A DNA stretch of 6,223 nt from an uncultured Prevotellaceae bacterium. GTDB lineage: Bacteria > Bacteroidota > Bacteroidia > Bacteroidales > Muribaculaceae. Positions 1 through 6,223 of this stretch are shown here, one piece after another (position 1 is the first letter of the stretch; every line of letters starts with the position of its first letter). The stretch lies in contig CAMFSS010000136.1 in the NCBI GenBank assembly GCA_945983195.1, positions 1 to 6,223 on the forward strand, in the 5' to 3' direction. The notes under the pieces are model-generated. The model did not search any database. It saw nothing but the letters and a program-made list of their open reading frames with translations, and was not told the origin of the DNA. Made by a program: the position numbers and the translations under genes.

Positions 1-53
1 TTGATTCTTTTTTCTTAGTGTTATGGAGCTGCGAGTGGTTTGGTTGGCCATGT
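1..53. other. Left-edge segment that does not continue the GH97 reading frame
   Basis: These bases should encode the next stretch of the GH97 catalytic barrel on the minus strand, but they follow an in-frame TGA at 54-56. Read past that TGA in the same frame they give TWPTKPLAAP and then TAA at 21-23 and TAA at 15-17. The other two minus-strand frames stay open to the window edge but do not resemble GH97 to my eye. The segment is not GC-rich, unlike the right edge. It could be a chimeric contig end, an indel-damaged continuation, or a genuine deletion scar. Confidence 0.4.
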
Positions 54-1235
54 TCATACGAAGATGCCTACGCCCTTTTTCGCAGCATATTCGCAAAGTT
101 CTGCCAAGTAGCTCTCCGACCATCCGGCATCGAGAGTCATGTAGGGAACACCATTCTTTGCAGCCCAATCTACATAGTATTTGTAGAGTTCGAACGTAAG
201 GTGCTTTCCTCCAACGGGGAAATCAACGCTTTCAAGCATAGCCTTGTGCCACCACTCCCATGCGCTGACGCCAGGCTTAATCCACGAAGTGTCGTCGATT
301 TCGCATGGGTCGGCAAGGAGGTACACAAGTTCGTTGTTCAGCAAGTCGATATCGCGGTCGGCTGCAATTACCACACGCCATGGCAACAGTCGCTTGCCAT
401 TGATTTTGGCAATGTAGTTCTCGCGTGTTTCAACAAGGTGCATTGAGTAGTGGCGGTTTTCTATTTTTGGGTCGCCATCGAGTACCGATTTAGGATAGCC
501 TGCCCAATGACCGCGTATTTTCTCGCCTCCGGCAGGCTGAAGATAGAGCCCGGGATAGTCATATACATTAGCCTCAGTCACAGCAACGCGAGTGCGACCG
601 TTGGGAAGCGTGAACAGTGCCGGACTTGTGCTTATTGCAGTGTCGGGAATTGCTGCTATGCTCTCATATTCCACGTATGCACGCTCAAAGTTCCGGTCGG
701 CCTGGTTGATTATGTGAGTCTGCTTTTGCAGGTCTTTTTCTTCCCAACTGCGCATTTCACACATTGGGAAATGCACCTTCACAGGCTCTGTGCCAAAATC
801 AGCCTCAAGAAGCTCATTGGCAACGGTAATATCACGGTCATAGTTGAGCGACCATTGGAATGCAACACCCTGGTTGTAGGCACGCAAAGTGAGTGCATAG
901 TCACCATTGTCGTAGGTAATGGTGAGCTGGTTGTAGTTGTCGGCAAGCTTATCGTTTTTGCCCACTACCACATCTACAGTTCCCTTGTGTGATGATTTTG
1001 AGGTAGAAGTTACGGAGCCGTCGCCGATTTGATGTCCATTAGCCTCAAGAATACCAATGTTTGAATGGTTGATGACGGTAGTACCCTTGTAACTCACCGA
1101 ATAAGTTGTAGGCCCTTCACCTGCTTTCACTGTTAGTTGATAGGCTTTGTCAGGTGATTTGATGCTGTAGTCTTTAGCTGCAAGCGGAATAAAAGGCATC
1201 AATAAAGCCGGCAACATGATAAATAATTTTTTCAT
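54..1235 (-). CDS. GH97 family glycoside hydrolase (SusB-like), C-terminally truncated
   Basis: This is the N-terminal part of a secreted glycosidase. GH97 members are calcium-dependent exo-acting enzymes, alpha-glucosidases like SusB or alpha-galactosidases, typically periplasmic in Bacteroidetes and about 640-740 residues long. Residues 1-20 form a signal peptide (Lys-Lys, hydrophobic core, PLAA before KDYS). Residues about 22-285 match the GH97 N-terminal beta-sandwich, with RAYNQGVAFQW near 118-128 and TEANVYDYPGLYL near 220-232. Residues about 286-393 start the TIM barrel: PWRVVIAADRDIDLLNNELVY, then SWIKPGVSAWEWW (317-329) and the LDAGW strand (368-372). The frame then stops at TGA (54-56) after GVGIFV, so later catalytic carboxylates and the C-terminal domain are missing. 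The spacer between DAGW and EYAAKKGVGIFV is also short for the family. The ATG follows an AT-rich leader without Shine-Dalgarno, with a promoter element 36 bp upstream. As it stands the product should be inactive. Whether this is a true pseudogene or an edge artefact cannot be decided here, and substrate is unknown. Confidence 0.85.
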   Translation of the reverse strand: MKKLFIMLPALLMPFIPLAAKDYSIKSPDKAYQLTVKAGEGPTTYSVSYKGTTVINHSNIGILEANGHQIGDGSVTSTSKSSHKGTVDVVVGKNDKLADNYNQLTITYDNGDYALTLRAYNQGVAFQWSLNYDRDITVANELLEADFGTEPVKVHFPMCEMRSWEEKDLQKQTHIINQADRNFERAYVEYESIAAIPDTAISTSPALFTLPNGRTRVAVTEANVYDYPGLYLQPAGGEKIRGHWAGYPKSVLDGDPKIENRHYSMHLVETRENYIAKINGKRLLPWRVVIAADRDIDLLNNELVYLLADPCEIDDTSWIKPGVSAWEWWHKAMLESVDFPVGGKHLTFELYKYYVDWAAKNGVPYMTLDAGWSESYLAELCEYAAKKGVGIFV

Positions 1236-1271
1236 GAGAAATGCTTAAAATTTTGGTTTGGTAATTTTTTA

Positions 1272-1279
1272 CAAAAATA
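1272..1279 (-). promoter_or_regulatory. Bacteroidetes-type -7 promoter element for the GH97 gene
   Basis: On the minus strand these bases read TATTTTTG, an exact match to the Bacteroidetes primary-sigma -7 consensus TAnnTTTG. It lies 36 bp upstream of the GH97 ATG, implying a leader of roughly 30 nt. It also lies just downstream of the alkD-like gene's terminator, where a new transcription unit would be expected. I found no convincing TTTG -33 partner at the usual spacing, so strength is uncertain. Confidence 0.55.
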
Positions 1280-1312
1280 GCAACACTCTATGGTATTTGT
1301 AATGGACTTTTT

Positions 1313-1351
1313 AACAAAAAGAATGGACAAAATTATGATTTGTCCATTCTT
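1313..1351 (-). terminator. Intrinsic terminator after the alkD-like gene
   Basis: The arms at 1319-1331 and 1339-1351 are perfect 13-bp complements (core AATGGACAAA / TTTGTCCATT) around a 7-nt loop. Read on the minus strand the stem runs into a T-rich tract (TTTTTGTT), the classical rho-independent form. It starts 33 bp after the alkD-like stop codon and should end the upstream operon. On the plus strand the stem is followed by the weaker run tgctttattt, and no plus-strand gene needs it. Confidence 0.85.
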
Positions 1352-1384
1352 GCTTTATTTGCCCATTTTATGTGTAAATCTTAG

Positions 1385-1909
1385 TCACTCTGATAGTAGA
1401 GAGGTGGCGAGAGATGCTGTTAGCTGGCATTGGCGTTGCAGTTCCTGCTCTGCGAGATTTTGAATGGTTTTGCTATTGGTGATTTTGCTGAGCGCATCGA
1501 GGTTGGCTGCAAGGCGTAGTGCAGTGTAACGCTGCAAATCGAGCTCAGCCGATGCGTATTCCCTACAGAGCTGCCATGCAAAGTCGCAATAGCGCAGGAG
1601 GCGGTGGCAGAGGATGTCGGCAACTTCGGTATTTTCCACACTTTCAATCCACTCGCGTGCCATAGCTATGCAAAACTGCTCACGCGGATAGATCATAGGG
1701 GCTATCAGGCGACTTTCGCGTGTGGTAGTGTTGTCCCACAACTGTTCAGCAAGCGTCTTGTCGGTTCCTGCCATTTTTGCAATATCTGCTATTTGTGGCA
1801 GATTAAGCCCGAAAATCACCGAGTGGCAGTCGCCGGCTGAACGCAGACGGTCGGCAAGAATGCCGTTACGGTAAGTGAAAAACTGTTGCTTTATATCTTT
1901 CAATTCCAT
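1385..1909 (-). CDS. AlkD-like DNA alkylation repair family protein (HEAT-repeat fold)
   Basis: The product is a 174-residue protein resembling the short AlkD-like proteins annotated in Bacteroidales as DNA alkylation repair enzymes. AlkD is a HEAT-repeat glycosylase that removes bulky alkylated purines such as 7-methylguanine. Visible here are the N-terminal helix with FTYRNGILADRLRSAGD (11-27), a helix ending LWDN, the conserved TRESRLIAPMIYP (63-75), VADILCHRLLR (96-106) and LDLQRYTALRLAANL (123-137). No signal peptide or membrane segment is seen, so it should be cytosolic. It is shorter than classical AlkD (about 220-240 residues). The conserved Asp98 and nearby Arg residues could be catalytic, but I cannot align them securely, and activity in this subgroup is an extrapolation. 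The ATG at 1909 follows the peptidase gene by 52 bp, with a 23-bp palindrome in the gap. It is probably the last gene of the operon, since an intrinsic terminator follows its TGA stop. Confidence 0.75.
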   Translation of the reverse strand: MELKDIKQQFFTYRNGILADRLRSAGDCHSVIFGLNLPQIADIAKMAGTDKTLAEQLWDNTTTRESRLIAPMIYPREQFCIAMAREWIESVENTEVADILCHRLLRYCDFAWQLCREYASAELDLQRYTALRLAANLDALSKITNSKTIQNLAEQELQRQCQLTASLATSLLSE

Positions 1910-1926
1910 ATTCGATAGTTATGTCA

Positions 1927-1949
1927 AGGGACGCGATAATCGCGTCCCT
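1927..1949. repeat. 23-bp palindrome, possible dispersed REP/MITE-like repeat
   Basis: Arms AGGGACGCGAT (1927-1937) and ATCGCGTCCCT (1939-1949) are perfect 11-bp complements around a single central base. The element begins 12 bp past the peptidase stop and ends 17 bp before the alkD-like ATG. It is more GC-rich than its surroundings, and no T tract follows on the minus strand, so it is a poor intrinsic terminator. From memory, very similar GGGACGCGATnATCGCGTCCC palindromes recur in intergenic regions of many bacterial genomes, so a dispersed repeat is likely. In the transcript it could stabilise the upstream 3' end or modulate alkD-like translation. Confidence 0.7.
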
Positions 1950-1961
1950 ACTTATAGCCTT

Positions 1962-3986
1962 TTATCGTGTCAGTGGAGAATAATGCTTAGAGTAGCGTAA
2001 CATTTGGTCTACGTACCCTTCAGTATAGTCAATCTTCACGTCGGTGATGTTTCCTTTAGCATCTGTAACGGTAGTGTAGACCGGGTTTACGAAGCCCTTG
2101 TAGGGGGCAATATTGAGCTTTGAGTAGCGTGCAATTACCTCCGTATGAAGCGCACTGTCGAACTTCACGCCGTAATCTTCCACAAGCTTCTTGCCTGCCG
2201 CATAGTCACCTTCTGACTTGATGCGCTGTACCTCGGCAAGCAACTGCCCGAACAAATCGCGGAGCTTCACATAGTCGTTGATTCGCAGATATGTCTTCCC
2301 GTCACGCTTTACGAATTCAATCACATTGTCGGCTTTTCCTTTCTCGTAAGCCCACTCAGTGATAATGTGGCGGTTGCGCATGTGAGCCTCTTCAATGTCC
2401 TTGCCCGGCTCAATGCGTGTGAGCTGAGTCATCAGACCGTTCATGACGTACTTGTAAAATTCAGCTTTGTAGGCATCGGCATTTGGTAGAATACCAAGTT
2501 CCACAAGTTTCGCATCGGCAAGGTAATAGAGTGCAAATAGGTCGGCGCGTGTCTCTTCGAGGGTCGAACCATGCTCCTTGAGGGCATCGGGATCAACGCC
2601 CGGAAGTAGCTTGCCCGAGCCGTGGCCGAGGCACTCATGGAGGTCGGTGTGCAGGTTGTCGGCGAGAGAACCATATTTTTTCATCAGGTCGCGCTCGTAA
2701 TCGGAATAAACAAACTCCTCATTGAATCCGTTGCCTTGAGCTGCCTTGTCGTAAGCATCTGTAATATTTTCGAGAGTAACCGATTTTGAGCCATGTGCAG
2801 CACGAATCCAGTTGGCGTTTGGCAAGTTGATGCCTATTGGTGTTGCAGGATAGCTGTCACCGGCAAGAATAGCAGCAGTGATTACTTTTGCCGATACACC
2901 TTTCACTTTTTCCTTCTTGAATCGAGCATCAACCGGAGAGTTGTCCTCAAACCACTGTGCATTTTCACTGATAATCTGTGTGCGTACTGATGATTGCTTG
3001 TTCTTGAAGTTGACTATGCTTTCCCAAGCTCCGGTCATGCCGAGGGGGTCGCCATAGCTCTCGATGAATCCATTGATAAAGTCGATGTCACATTTTGTTT
3101 CTTCAGCCCAAAGAATGGAATACTCATCGAATGTCTTGAGGCTGCCTGTGGTGTAGTATTCCACAAGCTTGTCGATATAGGCTTTCATTGCCGGACTTTC
3201 AGCCACCTCTGAGGCTTTCTTAAGCCAGTTGCAGATATTTTCAATTGCAGATGAGTAAAGTCCTCCTATTTTATACACTTGCTCAGCGATTTTTCCGTTC
3301 ACCTTCACAAGTCGGGTATTGAGTCCATACGAAACCGGTGTTGGGTCGTTGGGATCTTTCAACTGTGCGTAGAAGTCTTCAACTTCCTGCTGGGTAACAC
3401 CCTCGTAGAGATTACATGCAGATGTTAGAATGAGGTCGACACCATCGGCTTGATTCACGCGCTTTGCCATCACTGCCGGGTCGAAAATGACTGGAGTAAT
3501 CTCCTTGATGAAAGCATCAACACTCTGCCCCTTGGCAAGTGGCAAATTTTTCTTGCCTAACTTTTTCACTTGTTCTGTGAAGAATGAGTTGCTGAACTCA
3601 GGCACAAATTTGTCCATTGAGTAGTGGTGATGTATGCCATTGGCAAACCACACCTGTTTCAGGTATTTTTCAAGTCCTTTGAAGTCCTTTGAGGAGCGGT
3701 CACCTTTATAGCTTGTGTAAATGTTCTCAAGAGTGGTGCGTATTGCAAGGTTGAATTTCCCATTCTGGTCGAATAGTATGTCGCGCCCTTGAAGCGCAGC
3801 CTCAGTGAGAAAATAGACCAATTTTTTCTGCTTCAGTGAAAGCTCCTCAAAACCCGGAACTTGATAACGAAGCACTTCAATGTCGGCAAAGCGGTCGACA
3901 TTATAGTTGAAGCCGTTTTGTGCTGATGCCATAAAATTTGTAGTTGCCATTGCTATTGCAGCGGCAGAAATAACCATTTTGTTCAT
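1962..3986 (-). CDS. Dipeptidyl peptidase III (M49 zinc metallopeptidase), probably exported
   Basis: This is a complete 674-residue zinc exopeptidase that removes dipeptides from the N-terminus of short peptides. The M49 signature HECLGH is at residues 450-455, giving two His ligands and the catalytic Glu451. It is followed by GSGKLLPG and by EETRAD (477-482), whose second Glu (478) is the third zinc ligand. Bacteroides DPP III carries the same Cys-containing HECLGH form, as I recall. Length fits bacterial M49 members. I start it at ATG 3986 (MNKMVIS) rather than an in-frame TTG three codons upstream. The first 23 residues then form a signal peptide ending ASA before QNGF, so the mature enzyme should act in the periplasm or beyond, unlike cytosolic eukaryotic DPP III. 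There is no lipobox Cys. No Shine-Dalgarno is visible in the AT-rich leader. It sits 36 bp behind the rlmI-like stop and is probably cotranscribed with it. A likely role is processing imported or envelope peptides; the physiological substrate is unknown. Confidence 0.93.
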   Translation of the reverse strand: MNKMVISAAAIAMATTNFMASAQNGFNYNVDRFADIEVLRYQVPGFEELSLKQKKLVYFLTEAALQGRDILFDQNGKFNLAIRTTLENIYTSYKGDRSSKDFKGLEKYLKQVWFANGIHHHYSMDKFVPEFSNSFFTEQVKKLGKKNLPLAKGQSVDAFIKEITPVIFDPAVMAKRVNQADGVDLILTSACNLYEGVTQQEVEDFYAQLKDPNDPTPVSYGLNTRLVKVNGKIAEQVYKIGGLYSSAIENICNWLKKASEVAESPAMKAYIDKLVEYYTTGSLKTFDEYSILWAEETKCDIDFINGFIESYGDPLGMTGAWESIVNFKNKQSSVRTQIISENAQWFEDNSPVDARFKKEKVKGVSAKVITAAILAGDSYPATPIGINLPNANWIRAAHGSKSVTLENITDAYDKAAQGNGFNEEFVYSDYERDLMKKYGSLADNLHTDLHECLGHGSGKLLPGVDPDALKEHGSTLEETRADLFALYYLADAKLVELGILPNADAYKAEFYKYVMNGLMTQLTRIEPGKDIEEAHMRNRHIITEWAYEKGKADNVIEFVKRDGKTYLRINDYVKLRDLFGQLLAEVQRIKSEGDYAAGKKLVEDYGVKFDSALHTEVIARYSKLNIAPYKGFVNPVYTTVTDAKGNITDVKIDYTEGYVDQMLRYSKHYSPLTR

Positions 3987-4022
3987 ATTAATCAAATCAA
4001 AAATCTAATTCGTGCATGATGT

Positions 4023-5207
4023 TTATTCCACATAGAGAATAAGCCCCTTCAGATATTCACCCTCAGGGTGGTATATGTTAATTGGATGGTCGGCAGGTTG
4101 TGTGAGCTGGTGCAGAATGCGCACCTTGCGGTGCGACAGTGCAGCGGCACTGAATACTGCCAGACGGAACTGTTCTTTCGAAACTGCTTGAGAGCATGAA
4201 AATGTGAATAGTATGCCACCCGGTGCAATCTTTTCAAAAGCTCGAGCATTGAGCTTGCGATAACCGATGAGCGCATTCTTGAGTGCGCTTTTATGCTTGG
4301 CAAATGCCGGTGGGGCGAGGATTATGAGGTCGTAATCGCTACATTCTGTGTGTTGCAGATACTTGAAGGCATCTTCGGCAAATGACTTATGACGCGGGTC
4401 GTTGCCAAAATTCAGCTCCACATTGCTGTCGGTGAGCTGTATAGCCTTTTCTGAGCTGTCGACGGAGTGAACAAGCTCTGCCCCACCTCGCATAGCATAG
4501 AATGAGAATCCTCCTGTATAGCAGAACATGTTGAGTACGCGTCGGCCACTTGCAAACTTTTCAAGCAGAGCACGATTTTCTCGTTGGTCTACGAAAAATC
4601 CGGTTTTCTGCCCTTTCAACCAGTCTACATGGAATTTCAGACCGTTTTCGGTGGCAATATTGGTGTCATACTCCCCTACTATGTAGCCATTTTCGGCATC
4701 AAGTTGCGCCTTGTAGGGAAGTGTGGTTTCCGACTTGTAGTAGACGTTCTTTACTAATCCGTCGGGCAACCGCGTCAGTGCATTGGCTATTGCGTGGCGT
4801 GCAAAGTGCATGCCCGGGGAGTGTGCCTGAAGTACTGCCGTTGAGCCATATATATCGACTACCAATCCCGGCAGGAAGTCGCCCTCGCCGTGCACAAGAC
4901 GGAATGCGTTATTGTCGTGGCGGAGCAGATTGAGGCTTTTGCGTACGGAATAGGCAGCATTGAGGCGGTCGAAGTAGAAATCTTCATTTATTTCGGTGTC
5001 ACCCCATGCGAGTATTCTCACGGCAATGCTGCCAATGTGGCAGTGCCCATTGCCGATTTGGCGTCCCTCGTGGGAAACAACCCTCACAAGGTCACCCTCA
5101 TCTATTCCATTGTCGACTGAAGCTATTGCCCCTGAAAACACCCAGGGGTGGAATCGGAGCAGCGATTCTTCTTTGCCTTTTCGCAATATTATCTTTTTAT
5201 ATTCCAT
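4023..5207 (-). CDS. rlmI: RlmI-type 23S rRNA (cytosine-C5) methyltransferase
   Basis: This is a complete 394-residue class I SAM-dependent RNA methyltransferase of the RlmI family. E. coli RlmI makes m5C1962 in 23S rRNA. Order of domains: an N-terminal PUA-like RNA-binding domain (about 1-75, with LLRFHPWVFSGAI and GSIAVRIL), a central segment with GEGDFLPGLVVDIYG (107-121), then a Rossmann methyltransferase from about 190. Motifs seen: GQKTGFFVDQREN (199-211), SAM-binding VLNMFCYTGGFSFYA (224-238), acidic Asp250 at the end of beta-2, motif IV APPAFAKH (298-305), and FTFSCSQ (334-340) with the candidate catalytic Cys338. HPINIYHPEGEYLKGLILYVE is the usual family C-terminus. The odd point is Ala298, where family members typically have Asp (DPP). 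Codon GCC differs from GAC by one base, so activity may be altered or this may be an error or local variant. It is cytosolic, 37 bp downstream of rseP and 36 bp upstream of the DPP III gene, with no separate promoter recognised. Confidence 0.9.
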   Translation of the reverse strand: MEYKKIILRKGKEESLLRFHPWVFSGAIASVDNGIDEGDLVRVVSHEGRQIGNGHCHIGSIAVRILAWGDTEINEDFYFDRLNAAYSVRKSLNLLRHDNNAFRLVHGEGDFLPGLVVDIYGSTAVLQAHSPGMHFARHAIANALTRLPDGLVKNVYYKSETTLPYKAQLDAENGYIVGEYDTNIATENGLKFHVDWLKGQKTGFFVDQRENRALLEKFASGRRVLNMFCYTGGFSFYAMRGGAELVHSVDSSEKAIQLTDSNVELNFGNDPRHKSFAEDAFKYLQHTECSDYDLIILAPPAFAKHKSALKNALIGYRKLNARAFEKIAPGGILFTFSCSQAVSKEQFRLAVFSAAALSHRKVRILHQLTQPADHPINIYHPEGEYLKGLILYVE

Positions 5208-5245
5208 CTGTTATTTCTGTAGCTATGGGTTACATTAAGTTAGTG

Positions 5246-6133
5246 CTACTTAAAGAAATAGCGATAAATGTCGTTGCCGTTGGCATAGAGCAGCAGCGCA
5301 AATAGAAATGCCATTCCTGCCATTTGTGCATATTCAAGGAATTTCTCGCTTGGCTGGCGGCGGGTTATAATCTCAACAAGCAAGAACAACACATGCCCTC
5401 CGTCAAGTGCCGGAATAGGCAGAATATTCATGAAAGCAAGAATTACCGACAGGAATGCTGTTATCGACCAGAATTGTTCCCAGTTCCACGACTCAGGGAA
5501 GATGTTGCCTATTGCCCCGAATCCACCGAGGTTCTTTGCTCCCTCAGAAGTGAACACATATTTCATTTGGCTCACATAGCTCGTCAGCTTTTCCACACCC
5601 ATTTCAATTCCGCGAGGAATGGAAGCGAATATTGAGTATTCGCGCGTCACGGTGTTATATATGTCGGTGAGCGGTGTGAGCATAATGCCTATTTTGCCGG
5701 CATCGTCAACTGCCACTTTCGATTCCATGGCTTTTCCTCCACGAACAAATCCCACTGTGACCTCTTTGCCCATATTCTTGTCGAGCTGAGCCTTGAAGAG
5801 GTCGAATGATGTTGTCGTTACACCGTTGATGCTCACAATTGAGTCGCTTTTCATCATTCCGGCTTTAGCTGCCCCCATGCCGGGCTGCAAGTCAGAAATC
5901 ACCACGGGCAGACGGTATGCCATAAACAGATTGCCCTCTTCTGCTTCTTTATTTGCCTTGAATATGAAGCCGTCGGGGATGTTGATATTTACCGTGTCGC
6001 GCTTGTTGCGGAGCACCGTTACCACTTTTGCATCAACTATCTTCAGCAATTCGTTGCCGCTGAAGTAAGTAAGTTCCTTGCCATCGGCAGCAAGAGGAAT
6101 GTCACCATCGACAAATCCGACACTGTGAGCCGT
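5246..6133 (-). CDS. rseP: RseP-type site-2 intramembrane zinc protease (M50), N-terminus missing
   Basis: About 295 C-terminal residues of RseP are present; the full-length protein is about 440-460. RseP cleaves membrane-embedded anti-sigma factors and remnant signal peptides. Reading in from the right edge: the end of a first PDZ domain (GFVDGDIPLAADGKELTYF), a second PDZ domain with GAAKAGMMKSDSIVSING (59-76 counted from the Leu codon at 6049) and RGGK, then a membrane-associated linker (GVEKLTSYVSQMKYVF, EGAKNLGGFGAIG). Last comes a transmembrane segment carrying NILPIPALDGGH (208-219), the M50 motif whose Asp supplies the third zinc ligand, and a final hydrophobic helix (AGMAFLFALLLY). 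The N-terminal membrane helix with HExxH is absent. TTG at 6049 is not a start, because homology continues upstream to about 6130 with Leu at that codon. Beyond about 6133 the frame stays open to a stop at 6218-6220 but the residues stop looking like RseP. In related genomes dxr commonly precedes rseP. This appears to be the first visible gene of the operon. Confidence 0.9.
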   Translation of the reverse strand, partial: TAHSVGFVDGDIPLAADGKELTYFSGNELLKIVDAKVVTVLRNKRDTVNINIPDGFIFKANKEAEEGNLFMAYRLPVVISDLQPGMGAAKAGMMKSDSIVSINGVTTTSFDLFKAQLDKNMGKEVTVGFVRGGKAMESKVAVDDAGKIGIMLTPLTDIYNTVTREYSIFASIPRGIEMGVEKLTSYVSQMKYVFTSEGAKNLGGFGAIGNIFPESWNWEQFWSITAFLSVILAFMNILPIPALDGGHVLFLLVEIITRRQPSEKFLEYAQMAGMAFLFALLLYANGNDIYRYFFK

Positions 6134-6223
6134 CTCGCTGTGGCGCCAGCATTCAGTCGCCGTGCGGCAGGGGCTGGCGTGCTGGCGCCGGGCGACGAGG
6201 AGCCCGGGGTGTAGGTTCTAGGC
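6134..6223. other. GC-rich right-edge segment foreign to rseP
   Basis: Bases 6131-6223 contain 68 G or C of 93 (73%), against about 47% in the adjacent rseP line. In the rseP frame they encode a Cys-, Arg- and His-rich string with no PDZ or membrane character, and a stop at 6218-6220, where RseP should have its first PDZ domain and membrane helix. On the plus strand, 6131-6214 can be read as 27 residues (starting RLAVAPAFSRRAAGAG) ending in TAG. That could be the end of a gene from a high-GC organism, but this is too short to support a call. The abrupt change suggests a chimeric contig end. Confidence 0.65.
6142..6189. repeat. Inverted repeat in the GC-rich right edge
   Basis: GGCGCCAGCA (6142-6151) and TGCTGGCGCC (6180-6189) are perfect 10-bp complements separated by 28 bases. 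A second short hairpin overlaps its right arm: CCGGGC (6188-6193) pairs with GCCCGG (6202-6207) across 8 bases. They may mark a terminator-like structure in foreign DNA or simply a stable structure at an assembly breakpoint. No function can be assigned. Confidence 0.6.

Noticed and set aside
54..56. Reassigned UGA codon (UGA = Trp) explaining the GH97 stop
   Set aside because: A TAA follows 11 codons later in any case. The alkD-like gene ends naturally at a TGA before a terminator, the other genes contain no in-frame TGA, and Bacteroidales use the standard code.
18..992. Two long plus-strand ORFs (142 and 180 codons) opposite the GH97 gene
   Set aside because: The minus strand has clear GH97 homology and a signal peptide throughout. 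The plus-strand translations look like no family and begin without a recognisable start context, so they are antisense shadows.
1909..1927. TTGACA-like hexamer upstream of the alkD-like ATG
   Set aside because: It lies directly before the start codon with no room for a -10 element, and Bacteroidetes do not use the E. coli -35/-10 pattern.
3987..4022. Possible separate promoter for the DPP III gene (TAGATTTTTG on the minus strand)
   Set aside because: It has two extra T bases relative to TAnnTTTG and sits too close to the ATG. The 36-bp gap is better explained by cotranscription with rlmI.
5246..6049. TTG at 6049 as the start of a short 267-residue protein
   Set aside because: PDZ-type homology continues upstream in frame to about 6130, so the Leu codon is internal to a truncated RseP.
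5324..6068. Plus-strand ORFs opposite rseP
   Set aside because: The minus-strand frame carries PDZ and M50 motifs over the same bases; the opposite readings show no domain or sensible start.

Overview
The window looks like a fragment of a gut Bacteroidales chromosome, most like Bacteroidaceae or Muribaculaceae. This rests on recognisable protein families (a GH97 glycosidase, a signal-peptide-bearing M49 dipeptidyl peptidase III, a two-PDZ RseP), a body GC near 47% (one 60-base line counted), AT-rich leaders without Shine-Dalgarno sequences, and a perfect Bacteroidetes-type -7 element (TAnnTTTG) before the GH97 gene. Placement below the order is inference. All real genes are on the minus strand, so transcription runs from high to low coordinates.

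Layout in transcription order: the C-terminal two thirds of rseP, an intramembrane site-2 zinc protease (about 6133-5246); a complete RlmI-type 23S rRNA methyltransferase (5207-4023); a complete, probably exported dipeptidyl peptidase III (3986-1962); a small AlkD-like HEAT-repeat protein (1909-1385). The first three genes are separated by 36-37 bp gaps and the fourth by 52 bp, so the set reads as one operon. It ends in a strong intrinsic terminator at 1313-1351. A 23-bp near-perfect palindrome lies between the peptidase and alkD-like genes. A separate unit then begins with its own promoter (1272-1279) and encodes a secreted GH97 enzyme. It ends at an in-frame TGA after 393 residues, having lost most of its catalytic barrel.

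The genes do not form an obvious pathway. The block mixes housekeeping functions (envelope proteolysis, rRNA methylation, peptide turnover, possible DNA repair) with a carbohydrate-utilisation gene. I see no undescribed system, RNA gene, CRISPR array or insertion sequence.

Both ends are suspect. The last ~90 bases are 73% GC, do not continue RseP and carry strong inverted repeats. The first 53 bases do not continue GH97 in an open frame. An assembly or library chimera is the simplest explanation for the right end and a possible one for the left. The most interesting internal point is an Ala replacing the usual Asp in methyltransferase motif IV of the RlmI homologue.
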